Under the pieces are notes generated by a model, which did no database searches, was not told where the DNA came from, and was given only the letters and a program-made list of their open reading frames with translations. Made by a program: the position numbers and the translations under genes. Positions 17,871 through 27,413 of a stretch of 64,000 nucleotides of DNA are shown one piece after another (position 1 is the stretch's first letter; every line of letters begins with the position of its first letter). This DNA comes from SHZI01 sp963802215. GTDB lineage: Bacteria > Pseudomonadota > Gammaproteobacteria > Steroidobacterales > GCA-2729495. The stretch is from contig CAWDHQ010000001.1 of NCBI GenBank assembly GCA_963802215.1, forward strand, positions 1,984,001 to 2,048,000, written 5' to 3'.

Positions 17871-18965
17871 TTGAACAGCGACAATCTCTTGGCTGTCTTC
17901 GGTCGCCTCGCCTGCCTGGCCGTTGCCGCCACCCTCCTGGGCTGCGGCTCGGGCACCAGCCAGAAGCCGGGCGGCCCGCCCGGCATGGGGCCGGCCGGCA
18001 GCTTCGGCGCACCCGGCGGTGGCACGCCCGTGGCGGTGGTCACCAAACGCGTCGCGCTGCAGTCCTTCACGGACCGTTTCACGGCCCTCGGCACGGCCCG
18101 GGCCAACGAGTCCATCGAGGTCACGGCCCGCACCACGAGCGTGGTCACGAAAATCAATTTCCGCGAGGGGCAGCGGGTGCGCACCGGCGACGTGCTCGTG
18201 GAACTCGACAGCCGCCAGGAAGGCGCCGACCTGAGCCTCGCCGAGGCCCAGCTGAAGCAGGCCGAGAACCAGTACGAGCGCAGCAAGACGCTGGCTGTCA
18301 GCCAGGCGGTTTCGGCCGCCGACCTGGACCAGCTGGAAGCCAACGTGCTCGTGGCCCGGGCCCAGGTCCGGGGCGCAAAGGCGCGACTCGACCGGCTCAT
18401 AATCCGCGCACCCTTCGCCGGCACCGTCGGCCTGCGCAAAGTCAGCCTGGGCGACCTGGTGGGGCCCGACACCGTGATCACCACCCTGGACGACACCGGC
18501 GTCATCAAGCTGGAGTTCGGCATTCCCGAGAACTTCGTGGGCGACCTGCGCACCGGCATGACCATCGCGGCCGACAGCACCGTGTATCCGGACCGGCGCT
18601 TCGAGGGCACGGTCTCGTCCATCGACTCCCGGGTCGATGCGGTCACCCGGGCCGTCACGGTGATCGCCACGGTGCCGAATGGCGAGGGACTGCTGAAGCC
18701 CGGCATGTTCCTCACCGTTGGCCTGGAGAAAAAGCGCGACAACGTTCTGATGATCCCCGAGGAGGCACTGGTGCCCCGGGAAGGCCGCCAGTACGTGTTC
18801 GTGGTGGAGAACAGCAAGGCGATGGAGCGGGAGGTGGCCCTGGGCGGCCGCGCGCCTGGCCTCGCCGAGGTGCGGAGCGGACTCGAAGCTGGCGCACTGG
18901 TGATCACCGAGGGCACGCAACGGGTGCGGACCGGCGTGCCGGTGCAGGTAACCCCCGATACTTGA
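17871..18965 (+). CDS. RND efflux periplasmic adaptor (membrane fusion lipoprotein)
   Basis: A 364-residue HlyD/AcrA-type adaptor. The N-terminal signal sequence ends in a lipobox (ATLLGC), so it is probably an inner-membrane-anchored lipoprotein. It has the usual lipoyl halves (ARTTSVVTKINFREGQRVRTGDVLVELDSRQ and RAPFAGTVGLRKVSLGDLV), an alpha-hairpin between them and a beta-barrel domain. No ATG fits; TTG at 17871 is chosen, with TTG at 17889 possible. It is followed 19 bp later by the pump gene; no TolC-type outer-membrane gene is present. Confidence 0.9.
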   Translation: MNSDNLLAVFGRLACLAVAATLLGCGSGTSQKPGGPPGMGPAGSFGAPGGGTPVAVVTKRVALQSFTDRFTALGTARANESIEVTARTTSVVTKINFREGQRVRTGDVLVELDSRQEGADLSLAEAQLKQAENQYERSKTLAVSQAVSAADLDQLEANVLVARAQVRGAKARLDRLIIRAPFAGTVGLRKVSLGDLVGPDTVITTLDDTGVIKLEFGIPENFVGDLRTGMTIAADSTVYPDRRFEGTVSSIDSRVDAVTRAVTVIATVPNGEGLLKPGMFLTVGLEKKRDNVLMIPEEALVPREGRQYVFVVENSKAMEREVALGGRAPGLAEVRSGLEAGALVITEGTQRVRTGVPVQVTPDT

Positions 18966-18984
18966 CGACCCGCGGAGCGCAGCC

Positions 18985-21900
18985 ATGATGCTTTCCGACG
19001 TCTCTGTTCGCCGCCCGGTCTTCGCCGGGGTGCTGAGCCTGATCCTCATCATCCTGGGGATCCTCTCGGCGCTGCAGCTCCCCGTGCGGGAGTTCCCGGA
19101 CGTGGACCCGCCGGTCGTGTCGGTCACTACCGGCTACCGGGGCGCGTCGGCGGAGATCATCGAGCGGCGGGTCACCCAGCCGCTGGAGGATGCGCTGTCC
19201 GGCATCGCCGGTGTGCAGAAGCTCACTTCCACGAGCCAGGACGAGCGCTCCAGCATCACCATCGAGTTCTCACTCGACCGGGACCCGGACGGCGCGGCCA
19301 ACGACGTGCGCGAGCGCGTCTCCCGCATCCTCCGGCAGCTGCCCGAGGACGCCGACACGCCCGAGGTGACCAAGCAGGACCAGGGCATGGACGCCACGCT
19401 CTACATCAGCGCGGAGAGCCAGACCCGCTCGCTGATGGATCTCACCGACTTCGCCGAGCGCAACCTGGTGGACCGGCTGTCGGCGGTCGATGGCGTTGCC
19501 CAGATCCGCCTGGCCGGCGCCCAGAACCGCGCTATGCGAATCTGGCTCAACCGGGATGCCCTGGCGGCCCGCGGGCTCACCGTGCAGGACGTCGAGGACA
19601 CGCTCCGTCGCGAGAACGTCGAGCTGCCGGCAGGCCGCATCGAGTCCCGCCAGCGGGAGTTCTCCCTGCGCACCGAGACGGGCCTCAACACGCCCGAGGA
19701 CTTCGAGGCGCTGGTGGTGGGCCGCGGCCCGGACGGCTACCTGATCCGCCTGGGCGAAGTCGCCGACGTGCGGATTGAACCGGAGGACTCCCGGTTCTTC
19801 TCCCGATCCAACCGGGTATCGGGCGTGAGCCTGGGGATAGTGCCCCAGTCGAAGGCCAATATCCTGGAGGTCAACCGGGCGGTGCTGCGGGAAGTCGAAG
19901 CCCTGCAGGGCACGCTGCCCGCGGACATCAAGGTGGGCCCGAGCATTGATTTCTCGAAGTTCGTCGAGGAATCGATGATCGAGGTGGTCAAGGTGCTGGC
20001 GGAATCGCTGATCCTGGTGCTGATCGTGATCTTCGCCTTCGTCGGCTCGGTACGCGCCACGATCATTCCCGCCGTTACGATTCCGGTGGCGATCATCGCG
20101 GCGTTCATCGCCATGGCGGCGCTGGGCTACACCATCAACACCCTGACACTCCTCGGCCTCGTTCTGGCCATCGGGCTCGTCGTGGACGATGCCATCGTCG
20201 TGCTGGAGAATATCGTGCGGCAGATGGAACTCGGCAAGCCCCCGCTTCTCGCAGCCGTGGACGGCAGCCGGGAGATTGCCTTCGCCGTTATCGCCACCAC
20301 CATCGTGCTGGTGTCCGTGTTTGTCCCCATCTCGTTCATGCCCGGCAACCTGGGCCGGTTGTTCGGTGAGTTCGGCCTGTCCCTGGCAGCGGCCATTGCC
20401 TTCTCGGGCCTGGTGGCGCTGACGCTGGTGCCCATGCTCACGTCCAAATTCTTTGCCAACGGCATGCACCGGGGCCGGCTGGCCACACGCCTGGATGCCT
20501 TCTTCAAGCGGCTCACGGAACGTTACCGGGCCTCCCTCGCCCGCTTCGTGCAGCGGCCCTGGGTGGCCGTCGGGCTGCTCGTCGCCACGGCGGCGGCGGG
20601 CGCCGGCCTGTACAGCATCCTGCCGAGCGAGTACGCACCCGCCGAGGACCGCAACATGATGCTGATGATGGTGCGCGCCCCCGAGGGGTCGTCGCCCGGC
20701 TACATGGACCGGCAGGTCCAGCAGATCGAGAGCGCCGTGATGCCCTATGTGGAAGCGGGCGACGTGAAGCGCGTAGTGGCCCGCACCGGCATGTGGGGCG
20801 CCGGCGGCGACGTGAACTCCGCCTTCATCTACATGCCCCTGGAATCCCGCACGGTCCGCGAGCGCTCGGCCCAGGAGCTGTCCGCCGAGATCCGGGCCAA
20901 GGTTTCCCAGCTGCCTGGCGCCATGCCGACGGTCTTCCTGCCCCCCAGCCTGGCTATCCGCTCGGCCGGCTCGGGCCTGGCGGTGGTGCTCAGCGGCACC
21001 ACCTACGAGCAGCTGACGGCCTGGCAGGACCAGATCATGGCCAAGGTGGCCGCGGACAACCCGAAGATCCTCGGCATGCGTTCGGATTTCTTCCCGACGA
21101 AGCCCAAGATCAAGATCAACATCGACCGCAACCGGGCGTTCGACCTGGGCGTATCCCTGCAGTCCATCGGCCGCACCCTGGAGACCATGCTGGGCTCCCG
21201 GATCGTCACCACCTTCGTCGAAGGCGGCGAGGAGTACAACGTGGTGCTTCAGGGCGTCGCGCGGGACCGGGCCACGCCGTCGGACCTGGCGAACATCTAT
21301 GTGCGGTCAGAGCGCTCGGGTCAGCTGGTGCCGTTGGCCAACCTGGTGCAGCTCGAGGAAGTGGCGGGCCCAAAGGAACTGAAGCGCTTCAACCAGCTGC
21401 GCTCCGTTACGCTTACAGCGAGCCTGGCACCCGGCTACTCGCTGGGCGAGGCGGTGAAATACATGGAGGAGTTGATCGCCACCGAACTGCCGGCAAATGC
21501 GGCCATCGCCTTCGACGGTGAGGCGCGGGAACTGAGGGAGTCCGGCAGCGCCGTCTATTTCACGTTCGCACTTGCCCTGATCATCGTATTCCTCGTCCTA
21601 GCGGCCCAGTTCGAGAGCTTCCGGCACCCGTTCATCATCATGCTGACAGTGCCGCTTGCCATTACGGGTGGACTCGTGGGTCTCTGGCTCTTTGGGTCGT
21701 CCATAAACGTATACAGCCAGATCGGCGCGATCATGTTGATCGGCCTCGCCGCCAAGAACGGCATCCTGATCGTCGAGTTCGCGAACCAGTTGCGGGACCG
21801 GGGCATGGAGTTCATGGAGGCCATCGTCTCGGCGGCCGCCATCCGGCTACGGCCTGTCGTGATGACGAGCCTCTGCACAGCGTTTGGTGCGGTACCGCTG

Positions 21901-22110
21901 ATCCTGGCCATGGGTGCAGGGGCCGAGTCGCGACGCACGCTGGGCGCCACGGTCTTCTTCGGCGTGACGATCTCCGTGTTCCTTACCCTCTACCTGATCC
22001 CGGCCCTTTACGTGCTGATCGCGCGCAAGACCAGGTCGCCCGAGTATCTCGGGCGCCTGATCGACAAGCTGAAGCGGGACGTTAGGGAGACGGCGCCGGA
22101 GCGCCCGTAG
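18985..22110 (+). CDS. RND family multidrug efflux permease (AcrB/MexF-type)
   Basis: A 1041-residue inner-membrane proton/drug antiporter with the 12-helix, duplicated RND architecture. The N-terminus MMLSDVSVRRPVFAGVLSLILIILG is typical. The proton-relay Asp pair is present (D401-D402 in GLVVDDAIVVLENI), as is the second-half motif GAIMLIGLAAKNGILIVEFANQ. Together with the adaptor it forms a tripartite pump using an unlinked TolC homologue. Substrates cannot be predicted. Its TAG stop is supplied by the first bases of a REP element. Confidence 0.95.
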   Translation: MMLSDVSVRRPVFAGVLSLILIILGILSALQLPVREFPDVDPPVVSVTTGYRGASAEIIERRVTQPLEDALSGIAGVQKLTSTSQDERSSITIEFSLDRDPDGAANDVRERVSRILRQLPEDADTPEVTKQDQGMDATLYISAESQTRSLMDLTDFAERNLVDRLSAVDGVAQIRLAGAQNRAMRIWLNRDALAARGLTVQDVEDTLRRENVELPAGRIESRQREFSLRTETGLNTPEDFEALVVGRGPDGYLIRLGEVADVRIEPEDSRFFSRSNRVSGVSLGIVPQSKANILEVNRAVLREVEALQGTLPADIKVGPSIDFSKFVEESMIEVVKVLAESLILVLIVIFAFVGSVRATIIPAVTIPVAIIAAFIAMAALGYTINTLTLLGLVLAIGLVVDDAIVVLENIVRQMELGKPPLLAAVDGSREIAFAVIATTIVLVSVFVPISFMPGNLGRLFGEFGLSLAAAIAFSGLVALTLVPMLTSKFFANGMHRGRLATRLDAFFKRLTERYRASLARFVQRPWVAVGLLVATAAAGAGLYSILPSEYAPAEDRNMMLMMVRAPEGSSPGYMDRQVQQIESAVMPYVEAGDVKRVVARTGMWGAGGDVNSAFIYMPLESRTVRERSAQELSAEIRAKVSQLPGAMPTVFLPPSLAIRSAGSGLAVVLSGTTYEQLTAWQDQIMAKVAADNPKILGMRSDFFPTKPKIKINIDRNRAFDLGVSLQSIGRTLETMLGSRIVTTFVEGGEEYNVVLQGVARDRATPSDLANIYVRSERSGQLVPLANLVQLEEVAGPKELKRFNQLRSVTLTASLAPGYSLGEAVKYMEELIATELPANAAIAFDGEARELRESGSAVYFTFALALIIVFLVLAAQFESFRHPFIIMLTVPLAITGGLVGLWLFGSSINVYSQIGAIMLIGLAAKNGILIVEFANQLRDRGMEFMEAIVSAAAIRLRPVVMTSLCTAFGAVPLILAMGAGAESRRTLGATVFFGVTISVFLTLYLIPALYVLIARKTRSPEYLGRLIDKLKRDVRETAPERP

Positions 22111-22169
22111 GAGCGGCTTCAGCCGCGACCGGCAGGCAGGTAGCCGGTCACGGCTGAAGCCGCTCCTGC
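22107..22169. repeat. REP palindrome, GCTTCAGCC variant, between convergent genes
   Basis: Arms GTAGGAGCGGCTTCAGCCGC and CACGGCTGAAGCCGCTCCTGC face each other across a short loop. The element fills the 64-bp gap between the RND pump (plus) and rplQ (minus) and contains the pump stop codon. A hairpin here would stabilise or end both transcripts; no T-run follows either arm, so it is not a standard intrinsic terminator. Confidence 0.85.
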
Positions 22170-22174
22170 AGTGA

Positions 22175-22648
22175 TCAGGCAGCGGCAGCCTTGGCCTTCT
22201 TGGCGCGGGGGTTCTTGCTGGCTTCGGCCTTGGGAGCGGCCTTCTTCCGAGCCTTCTTGGTCGCGGGCGCAGCAGCCTCGGCCACCGCACCGGCCTTGTC
22301 GGTGAGCATGACCAGGGCCATGGGCGCCGCATCGCCGGCCCGGAAGCCCATCTTCAGGATCCGCAGGTAGCCGCCCGGGCGGGCCTTGAAGCGCGGGCCC
22401 AGGTCGTTGAACAGCTTGCCGACGGCCGGACGGTCCCTCAGCCGGGAGAACGCAAGGCGACGGTTGGCCAGGCCATCCACCTTGGCCAGCGTGATCAGGG
22501 GCTCCACGACGCGGCGCAGTTCTTTCGCCTTGGGCACCGTCGTGCGAATCGTCTCTTCACGAATCAGCGAGGCCGCCATGTTGCGGTACATGGCAGTCCG
22601 GTGACTGCTTTTCCTGCCGAGGGCTCGGCCGGCCTTACGGTGCATCAT
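22175..22648 (-). CDS. rplQ: Ribosomal protein L17, with long basic C-terminal tail
   Basis: Large-subunit protein L17, last gene of the alpha operon. Residues 1-120 are canonical (MMHRKAGRALGRKSSHR..). The C-terminal part (about 125-157) is an Ala/Lys-rich tail (KKARKKAAPKAEASKNPRAKKAKAAAA region) that makes it 157 residues against 127 in E. coli. Confidence 0.96.
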   Translation of the reverse strand: MMHRKAGRALGRKSSHRTAMYRNMAASLIREETIRTTVPKAKELRRVVEPLITLAKVDGLANRRLAFSRLRDRPAVGKLFNDLGPRFKARPGGYLRILKMGFRAGDAAPMALVMLTDKAGAVAEAAAPATKKARKKAAPKAEASKNPRAKKAKAAAA

Positions 22649-22673
22649 CGCTCGTGGTTCCGATCAGTTGGTA

Positions 22674-23675
22674 TCAGGCGGCCTTGTCGTCGTGCTTGGC
22701 CAGGCCCGGGGGCGGCCAGTTCTCAATGCGCATTCCCAGTGAGAGACCGTGGCTCTCCAGCACTTCCTTGATCTCGGTGAGGGACTTCTTGCCGAGGTTC
22801 GGGGTACGGAGCAGCTCGACTTCCGTGCGCTGCACGAGGTCGCCGATGTAGTTGATGTTCTCCGCCTTGAGGCAGTTGGCGGAGCGCACAGTGAGCTCCA
22901 GCTCGTCCACGGGGCGCAGCAGGATGGGTTCGATCTGGGACTCGGCGGTGGTCGAGGTGGCCTCGTCCTGGCCACGCAGCTCGAGGAAGACGTCCAGCTG
23001 GTCCTTGAGGATCGTGCCGGCGCGACGGATCGCGTCTTCCGGATCGATGGTGCCGTTGGTCTCCACGTCCAGGACCAGCTTGTCCAGGTCCGTACGCTGC
23101 TCAACGCGGGCAGATTCCACCGTGTAGGTAACCTTGCGGACCGGGCTGAATGATGCGTCAAGGCGCAGGCGGCCAATGCCGGTGCTCTGCTCCTCCGGAT
23201 CCTGCTGGGTGACGGCGGCGCGATAGCCGCGGCCCCGCTCGATCGTCAGCATCATCTTCAGCTCGCCACTGCTCGTGAGGTTGGCAATGACGTGCTTCGG
23301 GTTGACGACTTCCACGTCGTGGTCCGTGACGATGTCGCCGGCCGTGACCGGGCCGGGGCCCTTGCGATGCACGGTCAGCTCGACGCGATCCCGCGAGTGC
23401 ATGCGGATGGCCACCCCCTTGAGGTTGAGGAGGATCTCGACGACGTCTTCCTGCACGCCCTCGATGCTGGTGTACTCGTGGAGCACGCCCTCGATCTCGG
23501 CCTCGACGATGGCGGCACCCGGCATGCTCGAGAGCAGGACGCGGCGCAGCGCATTGCCCAGGGTGTGGCCGAACCCACGCTCGAGGGGCTCGATGACGAT
23601 ACGCGCGCGATTTCCGGTTTCCGCCTGGACCCGGACGCTGCGTGGCTTGAGGAATTCGCTGATCGATGGCTGCAT
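22674..23675 (-). CDS. rpoA: RNA polymerase alpha subunit
   Basis: A 333-residue alpha subunit (E. coli 329). The N-terminal dimerisation/assembly domain (about 1-235, with GFGHTLGNALRRVLLSSMPG) and the C-terminal DNA- and activator-binding domain (about 250-320, with LRTPNLGKKSLTEIKEVL) are both complete. A strong GGAGG ribosome site precedes the ATG. In the gap to rpsD lies a small hairpin with a GCGA tetraloop. Confidence 0.98.
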   Translation of the reverse strand: MQPSISEFLKPRSVRVQAETGNRARIVIEPLERGFGHTLGNALRRVLLSSMPGAAIVEAEIEGVLHEYTSIEGVQEDVVEILLNLKGVAIRMHSRDRVELTVHRKGPGPVTAGDIVTDHDVEVVNPKHVIANLTSSGELKMMLTIERGRGYRAAVTQQDPEEQSTGIGRLRLDASFSPVRKVTYTVESARVEQRTDLDKLVLDVETNGTIDPEDAIRRAGTILKDQLDVFLELRGQDEATSTTAESQIEPILLRPVDELELTVRSANCLKAENINYIGDLVQRTEVELLRTPNLGKKSLTEIKEVLESHGLSLGMRIENWPPPGLAKHDDKAA

Positions 23676-23738
23676 ATCTGACAGGCCTCCTAAACTATCT
23701 GGACCTGAATCACGTCAATAAAGACTTGCTCAGAACGA

Positions 23739-23756
23739 TGCCCGGTCGCCCGGGCA
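23739..23756 (-). other. Hairpin with GNRA tetraloop in the rpsD-rpoA spacer
   Basis: TGCCCGG-GCGA-CCGGGCA on the transcribed (minus) strand is a perfect 7-bp stem closed by a GCGA loop. No U-run follows, so it is not an intrinsic terminator; it could be a stability or processing element tuning rpoA against the ribosomal genes. Confidence 0.5.
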
Positions 23757-23769
23757 GCACTCAGGGCAA

Positions 23770-24393
23770 TTACTTGGAATAGAGCTCGATGACGAGGTTC
23801 TCGTTCACGTCGGGCAGGATGTCATCGCGGGCCGGCAGGTTCTTCAACGTGCCGACCAGCGCCTGGTCATCCACTTCCACCCACTCGGGGAAGCCGACCT
23901 GGCTCGCCATTGCCACCGCTGTCTTGATGCGAGGCTGGGCTTTCGCCTTGTCGGTGACTTCGATCTTGTCGCCGGCAGCTACCTGGTAGGACGGGATGTT
24001 CACCAGGCCGCCATTCACCTTGATCGCGCAGTGACTGACCAGCTGGCGAGCCTCGGCCCGGGTAGAGGCAAAACCCATGCGGTACACCACGTTATCCAGG
24101 CGACCCTCGAGGAGCTTCAACAGGTTCTCGCCCGTCGAACCCTTCATCTTGGCAGCCTTGTGGTACGTGTTCCGGAACTGGCGCTCGAGCACCCCGTACA
24201 TGCGCCGCAGCTTCTGCTTCTCGCGCAGCTGCACGCCGTAGTCCGAGAGGCGGCCCTTGCGGGCAGCCTGCTTGGTCCCCGGCGGGGTCTCCAGCTTGCA
24301 CTTGGTCTCAAGGGGCTTGATGCCGCTCTTCAGGAACAGGTCGGTGCCTTCCCGTCGGGCAAGCTTGCAAGTAGGTCCGCGATATCTGGCCAT
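23770..24393 (-). CDS. rpsD: Ribosomal protein S4
   Basis: Small-subunit primary-binding protein S4, 207 residues (E. coli 206), starting MARYRGPTCKLARREGTDLF. The S4 RNA-binding domain (RLDNVVYRMGFASTRAEARQLVSHCAIKVNG) is intact. In E. coli S4 represses its own operon by binding the rpsM leader; whether that is conserved cannot be seen here. Confidence 0.97.
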   Translation of the reverse strand: MARYRGPTCKLARREGTDLFLKSGIKPLETKCKLETPPGTKQAARKGRLSDYGVQLREKQKLRRMYGVLERQFRNTYHKAAKMKGSTGENLLKLLEGRLDNVVYRMGFASTRAEARQLVSHCAIKVNGGLVNIPSYQVAAGDKIEVTDKAKAQPRIKTAVAMASQVGFPEWVEVDDQALVGTLKNLPARDDILPDVNENLVIELYSK

Positions 24394-24405
24394 GCTGGAT
24401 CGTCC

Positions 24406-24852
24406 TTAAACGCGCCGCTTCTTTGGCGGGCGACACCCGTTGTGGGGGATCGGGGTGATGTCTTCGATGTTGCTGATGCGATAGCCGCAGCCGTTCAGAG
24501 AGCGGACGGCGGACTCACGGCCCGGGCCGGGGCCGCTGACGAAGACCTCGAGGGCCTTGAGGCCGTACTCGAGGGCCGCCTGGCCCGCGCGCTCGGCCGC
24601 GACCTGGGCGGCGAAGGGCGTGCTCTTGCGCGAACCCTTGAACCCGCAGCTGCCGGCCGTGGCCCAGCTGAGAGTGTTGCCCTGGCGATCCGTGATCGTC
24701 ACGATCGTGTTGTTGAAGGTCGAGTGGATGTGAGCAATACCGTCCACCACGAGACGCTTCGACTTCTTTCGGGCGCCCTTGGCTGCCGCGGTGGCGGCGC
24801 CGGCAGCTGCCGGTGCTGCGGTACCTGCGGGTGCTTCTGGTTCCTGTGCCAT
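24406..24852 (-). CDS. rpsK: Ribosomal protein S11, with N-terminal extension
   Basis: Small-subunit platform protein S11. The canonical part starts near residue 32 (KKSKRLVVDGIAHIHSTFNNT) and ends HNGCRPPKKRRV. Before it is an Ala/Pro/Gly-rich extension of about 25 residues (MAQEPEAPAGTAAPAAAGA), making 148 residues against 129 in E. coli. No internal start gives a standard length, and the ATG has a purine-rich GAGAGA site. Confidence 0.96.
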   Translation of the reverse strand: MAQEPEAPAGTAAPAAAGAATAAAKGARKKSKRLVVDGIAHIHSTFNNTIVTITDRQGNTLSWATAGSCGFKGSRKSTPFAAQVAAERAGQAALEYGLKALEVFVSGPGPGRESAVRSLNGCGYRISNIEDITPIPHNGCRPPKKRRV

Positions 24853-24874
24853 CTGTCTCTCTCTACTTCAGTTG

Positions 24875-25231
24875 TTAGCGCCGGATGGCCCGCCGCGGGC
24901 CCTTCCGGGTGCGTGCGTTGGTGCGGGTACGCTGACCACGCATCGGGAGCCCCTTGCGGTGGCGGATTCCCCGGTAGCAGCCGAGGTCCATCAGCCGCTT
25001 GATGCTCATGGACACTTCCCGGCGCAGGTCGCCCTCGACGGGGAAGCGGCCGATCTCCGTGCGGATCCTCTCCACTTCCGGCTCGCTCAGGTCCTTGACC
25101 TTCACATTCGGCTGTATGCCCGCCGCCTCGCAGACGCGCAGCGCCCGGTTACGGCCCACACCAAAGATGTGGGTCAGGGCGATGCCGACGTGCTTGTTCG
25201 GCGGAATATTGATGCCAGCGATACGTGCCAT
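24875..25231 (-). CDS. rpsM: Ribosomal protein S13
   Basis: Small-subunit head protein S13, 118 residues (E. coli 118), beginning MARIAGINIPPNKHVGIALT and ending in the basic tail RTRTNARTRKGPRRAIRR that contacts P-site tRNA. Two bases separate its ATG from the rpmJ stop. Confidence 0.98.
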   Translation of the reverse strand: MARIAGINIPPNKHVGIALTHIFGVGRNRALRVCEAAGIQPNVKVKDLSEPEVERIRTEIGRFPVEGDLRREVSMSIKRLMDLGCYRGIRHRKGLPMRGQRTRTNARTRKGPRRAIRR

Positions 25232-25233
25232 GC

Positions 25234-25347
25234 TTAACCCTGCCTCTGCTTGTGCCGGGGATCACTGCAGATCACCCGCACTACGCGCTTGCGACGAACG
25301 ACCTTGCAGTTCCTGCAGATCTTCTTGACTGATGCCCTGACCTTCAT
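25234..25347 (-). CDS. rpmJ: Ribosomal protein L36 (zinc-binding form)
   Basis: A 37-residue L36, beginning MKVRASVKKICRNCKVVRRK. The zinc ligands C11, C14, C27 and H32 are present, so this is the zinc-binding C+ paralogue. It sits between secY and rpsM as in E. coli. Confidence 0.97.
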   Translation of the reverse strand: MKVRASVKKICRNCKVVRRKRVVRVICSDPRHKQRQG

Positions 25348-25368
25348 AACGACTCCGTTCGTCAACCC

Positions 25369-26712
25369 CTAGCGGAGCTGACCCGCCCGACCTACGCCGC
25401 CGAAGTTGGCCTTCTTCAGCAGGCTCTCGTATTGATGCGACATCATGTGCGCCTGTAGCTGCGCCATGAAGTCCATGGTGACGACCACGATGATCAGCAG
25501 CGAGGTGCCGCCGAAGTAAAAGGGTACGCGCCAGTAGAGGATCATGAACTCGGGCAGCAGGCACACCGCAGTGATGTATATGCCGCCCCAGAACGTCAGG
25601 CGTGTGAGCACCTTGTCGATGTAATCGGCGGTCTGCTGGCCCGGCCGGATGCCTGGAATGAAGGCGCCGCTCTTCTTCAGGTTGTCGGACGTCTCGCGGG
25701 AATTGAAAACGAGGGCCGTGTAGAAGAAGCAGAAGAACATGATCAAGCTGGCGTACAGCAGGATGTAGATGGGTTGCCCCGGCGACAGCTGGGCCGAGAT
25801 GTCCTGCAACCAGCCAAAGCCTTCGTTGGTGCCGAACCAGCTGGCGATCGTCGCGGGAAACAGGATGATGCTGGAGGCGAAGATCGGCGGGATGACGCCG
25901 GACATGTTGATCTTGAAGGGCAGGTGGCTGGACTGGCCGGCATAGACGCGGCGGCCCTGCTGCCGGCGGGCATAGTTGACTGCGATGCGGCGCTGGCCTC
26001 GCTCCATGAAGACCACGAAGGCCGTGACGGCGACGATCAGCAGGATGAGGATCAGGGCGATCGCGGGATTCATCTCCCCGGTGTTGACCAGCTCCAGGGT
26101 GCCGCCGATGGCGGACGGCAGGCCGGAAATGATGCTGGAAAGGATGATCATCGAGATGCCGTTTCCGATGCCACGCTCGGTGATCTGTTCGCCCAGCCAC
26201 ATCAGGAAGATGGTGCCAGTGATCAGCGTCACCACGGCCGTAAAAATGAAGCTGAATCCCGGATTGATCACCAGTCCCTGGTTCTGCAGAGCGATGGATG
26301 CGCCGAGGGACTGCACGAGGGCAAGGCCCACGGTGCCGTAGCGGGTGTACTGGGTTAGCTTACGGCGACCGGACTCGCCTTCCTTACGCAGCTGGTTCAT
26401 CTGCGGAATCACGATGCCGGCCATCTGCACGATGATGGATGCGGAGATGTACGGCATTACGCCCAGGGCGAAGATGCTAAGCCGCTCCAGCGCGCCGCCG
26501 GAAAACATGTTGAACATCGCCAGGATCGTGCCTGACTGCTCCTGGAAGAACTGGGCCAGAGCCTGCGGATCGATGCCGGGAACGGGGATGAACGTACCCA
26601 CGCGATAGACGACCAGCGCGCCGATCAGGAAGAGCAGGCGCGAGCGGAGATCAGCGAAGCGCGTCGCCTCGCCAAGTGCTGCCGCCGGATTTGCCACGCC
26701 ACCCTTCGCCAC
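25369..26712 (-). CDS. secY: Protein translocase subunit SecY
   Basis: The central channel of the Sec translocon, 447 residues with ten transmembrane helices (E. coli 443). Typical segments are visible: RLLFLIGALVVYRVGTFIPVPGID at the N-terminus, the plug/helix-2 region with GALERLSIFALGVMPYISASIIVQ, and the cytosolic loop GQRRIAVNYARRQ. It lies in the spc operon between rplO and rpmJ. Confidence 0.98.
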   Translation of the reverse strand: MAKGGVANPAAALGEATRFADLRSRLLFLIGALVVYRVGTFIPVPGIDPQALAQFFQEQSGTILAMFNMFSGGALERLSIFALGVMPYISASIIVQMAGIVIPQMNQLRKEGESGRRKLTQYTRYGTVGLALVQSLGASIALQNQGLVINPGFSFIFTAVVTLITGTIFLMWLGEQITERGIGNGISMIILSSIISGLPSAIGGTLELVNTGEMNPAIALILILLIVAVTAFVVFMERGQRRIAVNYARRQQGRRVYAGQSSHLPFKINMSGVIPPIFASSIILFPATIASWFGTNEGFGWLQDISAQLSPGQPIYILLYASLIMFFCFFYTALVFNSRETSDNLKKSGAFIPGIRPGQQTADYIDKVLTRLTFWGGIYITAVCLLPEFMILYWRVPFYFGGTSLLIIVVVTMDFMAQLQAHMMSHQYESLLKKANFGGVGRAGQLR

Positions 26713-26732
26713 GATACTGATTCCTGTGCCTT

Positions 26733-27161
26733 CTATTCTTCGATGCTGCCGCCGGCCGCCTCGATGGCCTTGCGGGCGCCCGGAGTAACCTTGATGCCCT
26801 TGAGCTTCACGGCCTTGTCGATCTTGCCGGACGCGATGACCTTGGCCGTTTCCACATCCTTGCCGACGATCTTGGCGGCCTTGAGCGCGTCCAGGTCAAC
26901 CACGCCGCCCTTGACCAGGATCAACTCGTGCAACCGGACCTCGGCGGTGGCCGCGTGCAGGTGCGAGACAAAACCGATCTTCGGCAGGCGCCGCTGGATG
27001 GGCATCTGGCCGCCCTCGAAGCCCACCTTGTGGTAGCCGCCCGCGCGGGCCGACTGGCCCTTGTGGCCGCGACCGCAGGTCTTGCCCTGGCCGGCGGAAC
27101 TGCCGCGTCCGACGCGCTTGCGCGGCTTGCGGGACCCGGGCTTCAACGTATTGAGTTTCAT
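26733..27161 (-). CDS. rplO: Ribosomal protein L15
   Basis: Large-subunit assembly protein, 142 residues (E. coli 144). The N-terminal Gly/Arg-rich arm (KPGSRKPRKRVGRGSSAGQGKTCGRGHKG region) penetrates 23S rRNA; the C-terminal globular domain ends IEAAGGSIEE. Standard spc-operon position between rpmD and secY. Confidence 0.97.
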   Translation of the reverse strand: MKLNTLKPGSRKPRKRVGRGSSAGQGKTCGRGHKGQSARAGGYHKVGFEGGQMPIQRRLPKIGFVSHLHAATAEVRLHELILVKGGVVDLDALKAAKIVGKDVETAKVIASGKIDKAVKLKGIKVTPGARKAIEAAGGSIEE

Positions 27162-27202
27162 TGACCCTTTAACCTCTGATCGATTCGTTCTGGTCGGCTC
27201 GA

Positions 27203-27409
27203 TTAGGCCGACTCGACGCGCAGCATGTAGGCGATGCGATTGATCATGCCCCGGTTCTCCGGCGTGTCAGCGACCACCACCGAATGATGCATCCGGCGCA
27301 GGCCGAGGCCGGAGACGCAGGCCTTGTGGCTCTCGAGCCGGCCAAACTTGCTCTTCACCAGGGTCAGCCTGACCTTGCCGACGGACGCTGTCTTCTTTGC
27401 GGTTGCCAT
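27203..27409 (-). CDS. rpmD: Ribosomal protein L30
   Basis: Large-subunit protein L30, 68 residues. The core VRLTLVKSKFGRLESHKACVSGLGLRRMHHSVVVADTPENRGMI is canonical; a nine-residue N-terminal lead (MATAKKTAS) makes it slightly longer than E. coli L30 (59). It follows rpsE by only 4 bp. Confidence 0.96.
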   Translation of the reverse strand: MATAKKTASVGKVRLTLVKSKFGRLESHKACVSGLGLRRMHHSVVVADTPENRGMINRIAYMLRVESA

Positions 27410-27413
27410 GACT